From CAITSH01 sp945892985 (lineage in GTDB: Bacteria; Pseudomonadota; Gammaproteobacteria; Burkholderiales; SG8-39): DNA of 46,639 bases. The position numbers and the translations under genes were made by a program. The notes under the pieces are model-generated. The model made no database searches. It was not told the origin of the DNA and saw only the letters and a program-made list of their open reading frames with translations. Shown here piece by piece: positions 43,107-46,639 of this stretch (position 1 is the stretch's first letter; each line of letters opens with the position of its first letter). The stretch is from contig CAMDDU010000035.1 in the NCBI GenBank assembly GCA_945892985.1, positions 1-46,639 of the forward strand, in the 5' to 3' direction.

Positions 43107-44462
43107 ATGCCTGAAGAGCCTTATCTGGCGCGGACTTCCGCGCCCCCCCGATCCGAGATTTTCAGTGTTTCCGCCCTCAATCGCAGCGTGCGTGACCTGC
43201 TTGAACATCGCTACCCGCTTCTATGGGTGGCTGGCGAAATTTCCAATCTTCTCCAGGCAAAATCCGGGCACTGGTATTTCTCGCTGAAAGATCAGGCCGC
43301 GCAGGTGCGCTGCGTGATGTTTCGCAACCGCTCAGCCAGCCTTGACTGGCAACCGCGCGACGGCATGCAAATCGAGGCGCGCGCCTTGATTACGATGTAC
43401 GAGGCGCGTGGCGAATTCCAACTGAACGTCGAAACCATGCGCCTCGCCGGTCAGGGCGCGCTCTACGAGGCCTTCCTGCGCCTTCGCGACAAACTCGCGG
43501 CCGAAGGCCTGTTCGAAGCGTCCATAAAGCGCCCACTGCCCGCCTACCCCAGGGCAATTGGCATCGTCACGTCGCTGGCGGCGGCGGCGCTGCGCGACAT
43601 CCTTAGCACCCTGCAACGGCGCAACCCATCCGTACCGGTGATCATTTATCCGTCTGCCGTACAGGGTGAAGGGGCTGCGGCGCAGCTAACGCGTGCGGTG
43701 CAACAGGCGGGTGAACGCAAGGAGTGCGACGTACTGATCATCGCACGTGGGGGCGGCTCCATAGAGGATCTATGGGCCTTCAACGACGAGGCGCTCGCAC
43801 GCGCCATTCGCAACTGCCCGATGCCGGTGATCAGCGGTGTCGGACACGAAACCGATTTCACCATCGCCGATTTCGCCTCCGACCAACGCGCGCCAACACC
43901 CACTGCGGCGGCGGAACTCGCCGCCCCTTCTCGTTCAGACCTGTTGCGCGAGGTGGCCAATTTTGCCGCTGCATTGCAACGCGGGATGGCGCGCCAGATT
44001 GACAACCGCACGCAGCGCCTTGACCTGCTGACAAGCCGCCTCGGGCACCCGGATCGGCGCATCGCGGCACAGGGCGAACTGCTCGCGCAGCTCTTGCTGC
44101 GCCTCTCCAGCAGCACCTCCCATGCGCTGGAGGGAAAATCATGGCGCATGGCCGGCTTGGTGCAGCGAAGCCGCGCACGCCTGCCGCAAACCATGCTCCT
44201 CGGTTTGTCCGTCAGCCAGCTGGTCCAGCGCCTGTGCAAAAACTGGTCTGGCCGAGACCAATTACTGACAGCGCGACTGGGGCGCATCGACGCAAGCCTT
44301 GCCCATCTTGATCCGTCCGCAGTTCTTGCCCGCGGATACAGCGTAATTCGTGACACTCAGGGCCGCGTAATCACGCGTGGACTGGAGCTCGCCGCAGGCG
44401 AGCTGCTCGAGGTGACGCTCGCCGAGGGCGGCGCGCTAGTCCGGGTGGAGCGTCCCCACTAG
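43107..44462 (+). CDS. xseA: Exodeoxyribonuclease VII large subunit
   Basis: Catalytic subunit of the single-strand-specific exonuclease VII. The 451-residue protein has an N-terminal OB fold (VSALNRSVRDLL ... WVAGEISNLLQAKSGHWYFSLKD), the catalytic domain with IGIVTSLAAAALRDIL, IARGGGSIEDLWAFNDE and SGVGHETDFTIADFASDQRAPTPTAAAE, a coiled-coil segment, and a C-terminal beta tail (RGYSVIRD). It stands alone on the plus strand, divergent from exbB. The small subunit gene xseB is not in the window. Confidence 0.95.
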   Translation: MPEEPYLARTSAPPRSEIFSVSALNRSVRDLLEHRYPLLWVAGEISNLLQAKSGHWYFSLKDQAAQVRCVMFRNRSASLDWQPRDGMQIEARALITMYEARGEFQLNVETMRLAGQGALYEAFLRLRDKLAAEGLFEASIKRPLPAYPRAIGIVTSLAAAALRDILSTLQRRNPSVPVIIYPSAVQGEGAAAQLTRAVQQAGERKECDVLIIARGGGSIEDLWAFNDEALARAIRNCPMPVISGVGHETDFTIADFASDQRAPTPTAAAELAAPSRSDLLREVANFAAALQRGMARQIDNRTQRLDLLTSRLGHPDRRIAAQGELLAQLLLRLSSSTSHALEGKSWRMAGLVQRSRARLPQTMLLGLSVSQLVQRLCKNWSGRDQLLTARLGRIDASLAHLDPSAVLARGYSVIRDTQGRVITRGLELAAGELLEVTLAEGGALVRVERPH

Positions 44463-44590
44463 GCTCCAATCCCGCACTTTGCGGAGGGTTTTCGAGCAAA
44501 AAGTTTATGCTAGACTCGGCTCGCTTTACAGACTGGCGTTCGTGTTTCGTGTAGCCAGCCCACCCCCAACAACCACAAGGAGTCCCTGCC

Positions 44591-45172
44591 ATGGGCGCAA
44601 TTTTTCAATCACTCGGGCGAACCATCGCGGCTGGTTTTGTCCTCGTTGCCATCCTGATAGCTGCCGCAGGCAGCGGCATAAAGTACGACCACGCATGGGG
44701 CGCATTCTTCATGCGCTATTTGCATGTCATTTCCGGGGTCATGTGGATAGGGCTGCTGTGGTACCTGAACTTCGTACAAATCCCTTCAATGGCAAAAATT
44801 CCTGACGAGCAAAAACCGGCCATCGGCAAGGTCATTGCTCCGGCAGTGCTGTTCTGGTTCCGCTGGGCTGCGCTCGCGACGCTGGTTACGGGGCTGATTC
44901 TCGCAAGCATGAACGGCTACGTTGGATCACTGTTCACGTTTGCGCGACCATTTACCGCGATTGCGATCGGCATGTGGCTTGGCGCGATCATGGCCTTCAA
45001 CGTGTGGTTCATCATCTGGCCAAACCAGAAAAAAGCACTGGGCATCGTGACTGTGCCGGCCGAGGAAAAAGCCAAGGCCGCACGTCTGGCCATGCTCACC
45101 TCGCGCTTCAACACAATGCTTTCCATTCCGATGCTCTACTGCATGGTGGCGCAGCAGAACGGCGGGCTCTAA
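44591..45172 (+). CDS. PuuD-like (Urate_ox_N) inner-membrane protein
   Basis: The 193-residue protein has five likely membrane helices. HVISGVMWIGLLWYLNFVQIPSM and MAFNVWFIIWPNQKKALG match the N-terminal membrane domain of PuuD-type urate hydroxylases, but the C-terminal cytochrome c part is absent. Short proteins of this kind are common in Betaproteobacteria, and their function is not established; the urate link is by homology only. AAGGAG lies eight bases before the ATG, and a terminator follows the stop codon. Confidence 0.8.
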   Translation: MGAIFQSLGRTIAAGFVLVAILIAAAGSGIKYDHAWGAFFMRYLHVISGVMWIGLLWYLNFVQIPSMAKIPDEQKPAIGKVIAPAVLFWFRWAALATLVTGLILASMNGYVGSLFTFARPFTAIAIGMWLGAIMAFNVWFIIWPNQKKALGIVTVPAEEKAKAARLAMLTSRFNTMLSIPMLYCMVAQQNGGL

Positions 45173-45193
45173 GCAAAAGCTGAGCAGCGTTAC

Positions 45194-45219
45194 AAAAAGG
45201 GGCCGCAAGGCCCCTTTTT
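45194..45219. terminator. Bidirectional Rho-independent terminator
   Basis: Stem GGGGCC / GGCCCC with GCAA loop, with five A before and five T after. It sits between the convergent PuuD-like and DUF192 genes and can serve both. Confidence 0.9.
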
Positions 45220-45238
45220 CATGTTGAACGCGCCGGTG

Positions 45239-45703
45239 CTACTTCGGCCCCGGCGCCTTGTCTATGCCCCCCAAGCGCAGTCCCGCCTGCAGTCCGCGCT
45301 TGCTAAACCAGCCCTCTGTCATTTCCAGGGCATAGCGGGCCTGTCCCCTCGCACAGTGGGTGTCCTCGGTCTGCGGCTTCATCTCCTCAACATTGAGAAT
45401 CACACCTTGCTCGTCAACGAAGGCCACCGAAAGCGGTATCAGGGTGTTTTTCATCCACATGCAATGCCGTTCGCTGACATCAAAGACAAATAACATGCCC
45501 TGATTGGGGCCCAGCGATTTACGAAACATCAGGCCCTGCGATCGCGACGCCATGGTGTTGACCACTTCGGCGCGAATGATATGCATCCCGGCGTTAAGGC
45601 TGATTGTCGCTGTCGCATTTTCCGCCCTTGCGCTTGCGACGACAAGAAAGGGCGCCAGCAGCAGGCAGGTAAAGCGGCTTAGGAAAACGTAGGTTGAACT
45701 CAT
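45239..45703 (-). CDS. DUF192 family exported protein
   Basis: The 154-residue product has a signal peptide (SSTYVFLSRFTCLLLAPFL, ending near SARA-ENATA) and a DUF192 domain with AEVVNTMASRSQGLMFRKSLGPNQGMLF, MWMKNTLIPLSVAFVDEQG and ALEMTEGWFSKRGLQ-G. Members are small periplasmic or lipoprotein-like proteins with no established reaction. An in-frame ATG three codons upstream is an alternative start. It converges with the PuuD-like gene. Confidence 0.88.
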   Translation of the reverse strand: MSSTYVFLSRFTCLLLAPFLVVASARAENATATISLNAGMHIIRAEVVNTMASRSQGLMFRKSLGPNQGMLFVFDVSERHCMWMKNTLIPLSVAFVDEQGVILNVEEMKPQTEDTHCARGQARYALEMTEGWFSKRGLQAGLRLGGIDKAPGPK

Positions 45704-45856
45704 TGGCGACATCCCAAAAAATGCTGGACTGGCTCCAGCCAAGACATTGGCGGGCTAATGCTGCAATGGCATTATATTGCGGCGTCGCAGCGGCTGTTTG
45801 GCACGACGGTGCTTATCCGCATTCGTTTGGCTAAAACCATTAGGTGGCCCAAGAAT

Positions 45857-45885
45857 AAAAAAAGCCGGGCAAGCCCGGCCTTTTT
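45857..45885 (-). terminator. Rho-independent terminator after the KKAEKKDE-repeat gene
   Basis: Stem GCCGGGC / GCCCGGC with an AA loop, flanked by a long A-run and a T-run. It lies about 20 bp after the stop codon. Confidence 0.88.
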
Positions 45886-45904
45886 GAGAAACTAAGCGCT
45901 GAAA

Positions 45905-46168
45905 TTACTTCTTCGCGTCTTTTTTCTCGTCTTTTTTCTCGGCTTTCTTCTCGTCTTTTTTCTCGGCTTTCTTCTCGTCTTTTTTCTCGGCCTTTTTCTC
46001 GTCTTTTTTCTCGGCCTTTTTCTCGTCTTTTTTCTCGGCTTTTTTCTCGTCTTTCTTCTCGGCTTTCTTCTCGTCCTTAGCCTGGGCACCAGCGTGTGCA
46101 GCGGCGAAAGCAGAACCAGCGGAAGCGGCGAAAGCAGCAGCGATCAGGATAGCGATGAATTTTTTCAT
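45905..46168 (-). CDS. Secreted Lys/Glu/Asp repeat protein
   Basis: Small 87-residue protein of unknown function. Residues 1-22 form a signal peptide (ending GSAFA-AAHAG). The mature part is six perfect copies of the octapeptide KKAEKKDE (residues 34-81) and a KKDAKK tail, giving a strongly charged, probably disordered or single-helix polypeptide. The DNA unit is 24 bp, and copies differ mainly at synonymous sites, so the peptide is under selection or was recently homogenised. AGAGGAA lies six bases before the ATG. Its first 33 residues are almost identical to those of the neighbouring paralogue, so the pair arose by tandem duplication followed by different repeat growth. Confidence 0.85.
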   Translation of the reverse strand: MKKFIAILIAAAFAASAGSAFAAAHAGAQAKDEKKAEKKDEKKAEKKDEKKAEKKDEKKAEKKDEKKAEKKDEKKAEKKDEKKDAKK

Positions 46169-46212
46169 TTGTAATTCCTCTTTCAGAAGCAGTTAGTAGA
46201 TTTTATTTAATA

Positions 46213-46239
46213 AAAAAGACCGGGCGAACCCGGCCTTTT
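46213..46239 (-). terminator. Rho-independent terminator after the Ala/Lys repeat gene
   Basis: Stem CCGGG / CCCGG with a short CGAA loop between A-run and T-run, 20 bp past the stop codon. It separates the two repeat-protein genes, so each appears to be its own transcription unit. Confidence 0.8.
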
Positions 46240-46258
46240 CCAAATACCTGCGGCTAAA

Positions 46259-46492
46259 TTACTTCTTAGGCGCATCTTTCTTGGCATCAGCAGCAGGAGC
46301 AGGAGCAGCTTTCTTGGCATCAGCAGGAGCAGCTTTCTTGGCATCAGCAGGAGCCGCTTTCTTGGCATCAGCAGCAGGAGCAGCTGCTTTCTTCTCGTCC
46401 TTAGCTTGGGCGCCAGCGTGTGCAGCGGCAAAAGCGGAACCAGCGGAAGCGGCGAAAGCAGCAGCGATCAGGATAGCGATGAATTTTGTCAT
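46259..46492 (-). CDS. Secreted Ala/Lys/Pro repeat protein, paralogue of the neighbouring KKAEKKDE protein
   Basis: A 77-residue protein with the same signal peptide and AAHAGAQAKDEKKA start as its neighbour, then DAKKAAPA-type repeats instead of KKAEKKDE. The function is unknown; the composition recalls histone-H1-like or periplasmic polycationic proteins. The start MTKF replaces the neighbour's MKKF, and the upstream sequence is the terminal inverted repeat with no good ribosome-binding site. The 5' flank may therefore be an assembly join rather than the native promoter, with the true start lost. Confidence 0.75.
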   Translation of the reverse strand: MTKFIAILIAAAFAASAGSAFAAAHAGAQAKDEKKAAAPAADAKKAAPADAKKAAPADAKKAAPAPAADAKKDAPKK

Positions 46493-46493
46493 T

Positions 46494-46639
46494 GGCTCAT
46501 ATAGCGAATAATGTTGGTGGCTCATCTGGTGAGCCTGTGGGGGCGGAAACTGGCAGTGTGGCGCAAAGGCGCTGGACCAGGAGACGCGAAATGAGGACTA
46601 GGGAATTGGCAAGGTTGATAAGCACTCTGGGCAAGTTGC
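46494..46639. repeat. Right copy of the 146-bp terminal inverted repeat
   Basis: Exact reverse complement of the first 146 bases. Read on the plus strand it continues the TpsB coding frame of the left end. It begins just two bases before the ATG of the alanine-rich protein gene. Confidence 0.95.

Noticed and set aside
45915..46078. CRISPR-like array suggested by regular 24-bp repeats
   Set aside because: The repeats are contiguous codons for KKAEKKDE with no spacers and lie inside an open reading frame with a signal peptide.
1..46639. Linear replicon with terminal inverted repeats (phage, plasmid or telomere)
   Set aside because: The contents are chromosomal housekeeping genes with no replication, packaging or telomere-resolving genes, and the repeat cuts into coding sequence on one side.

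Overview
The window looks like one chromosomal contig from a Gram-negative betaproteobacterium. The evidence is the GC-rich coding style, frequent TTG starts, lipid A and KDO genes (lpxK, kdsB), and neighbourhoods typical of Betaproteobacteria: nadE-glnB, queG/tsaE/amiC, mutL-miaA, and xseA / exbB-exbD-lpxK-Trm112-kdsB-adk. I cannot fix the family or genus. No rRNA, tRNA, CRISPR array, phage or insertion sequence was recognised.

Layout. 1-1234: 5' part of a two-partner-secretion outer-membrane transporter (TpsB), cut by the left end. 1.4-10.8 kb: housekeeping genes (trxB, an Smr-domain protein, glnB, nadE, a FemAB-like protein, ppa, rhlE, an ABC-F ATPase). 10.9-21 kb: a hypothetical protein, a divergent EF-G, queG, tsaE, amiC, a DedA protein, mutL and miaA. 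21.1-22.4 kb: two coupled methyltransferase-like genes. 22.5-33.4 kb: the main accessory region, a ten-gene minus-strand catabolic operon with a divergent MarR regulator. 33.4-42.7 kb: a membrane-anchored Mrr-like nuclease, then a long minus-strand series, exbB-exbD-lpxK-Trm112-kdsB-adk-fbp-pfp-hppA, joining envelope genes to a pyrophosphate-dependent glycolysis/gluconeogenesis module. 42.7-43.1 kb: an AT-rich divergent intergenic region with four clustered DnaA boxes. 43.1-46.6 kb: xseA, a PuuD-like membrane protein, a DUF192 protein and two paralogous secreted Lys/Ala-rich repeat proteins.

The catabolic operon reads, from its promoter: Rieske oxygenase alpha and beta, TRAP solute-binding protein, molybdenum hydroxylase large subunit, tartrate-dehydratase-like enolase-superfamily enzyme, VOC protein, FAD subunit, [2Fe-2S] subunit, and the two TRAP permeases. 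A strong sigma70-like promoter (TTGACA, 17 bp, TATAAG) faces the operon, and a 7-2-7 inverted repeat overlaps the predicted transcription start; MarR is the obvious candidate ligand. The gene set suggests uptake of an organic acid, hydroxylation by the Mo enzyme and ring dihydroxylation by the Rieske enzyme. The substrate cannot be read from the sequence.

Curiosities: a 146-bp exact inverted repeat at the two contig ends (probably an assembly-end artefact, not proven); an exact 33-bp in-frame tandem duplication inside the [2Fe-2S] ligand loop of the Mo-hydroxylase small subunit; a duplicated catalytic-Cys motif in NadE; the DnaA-box cluster between exbB and xseA; and the paired repeat proteins sharing one signal peptide.
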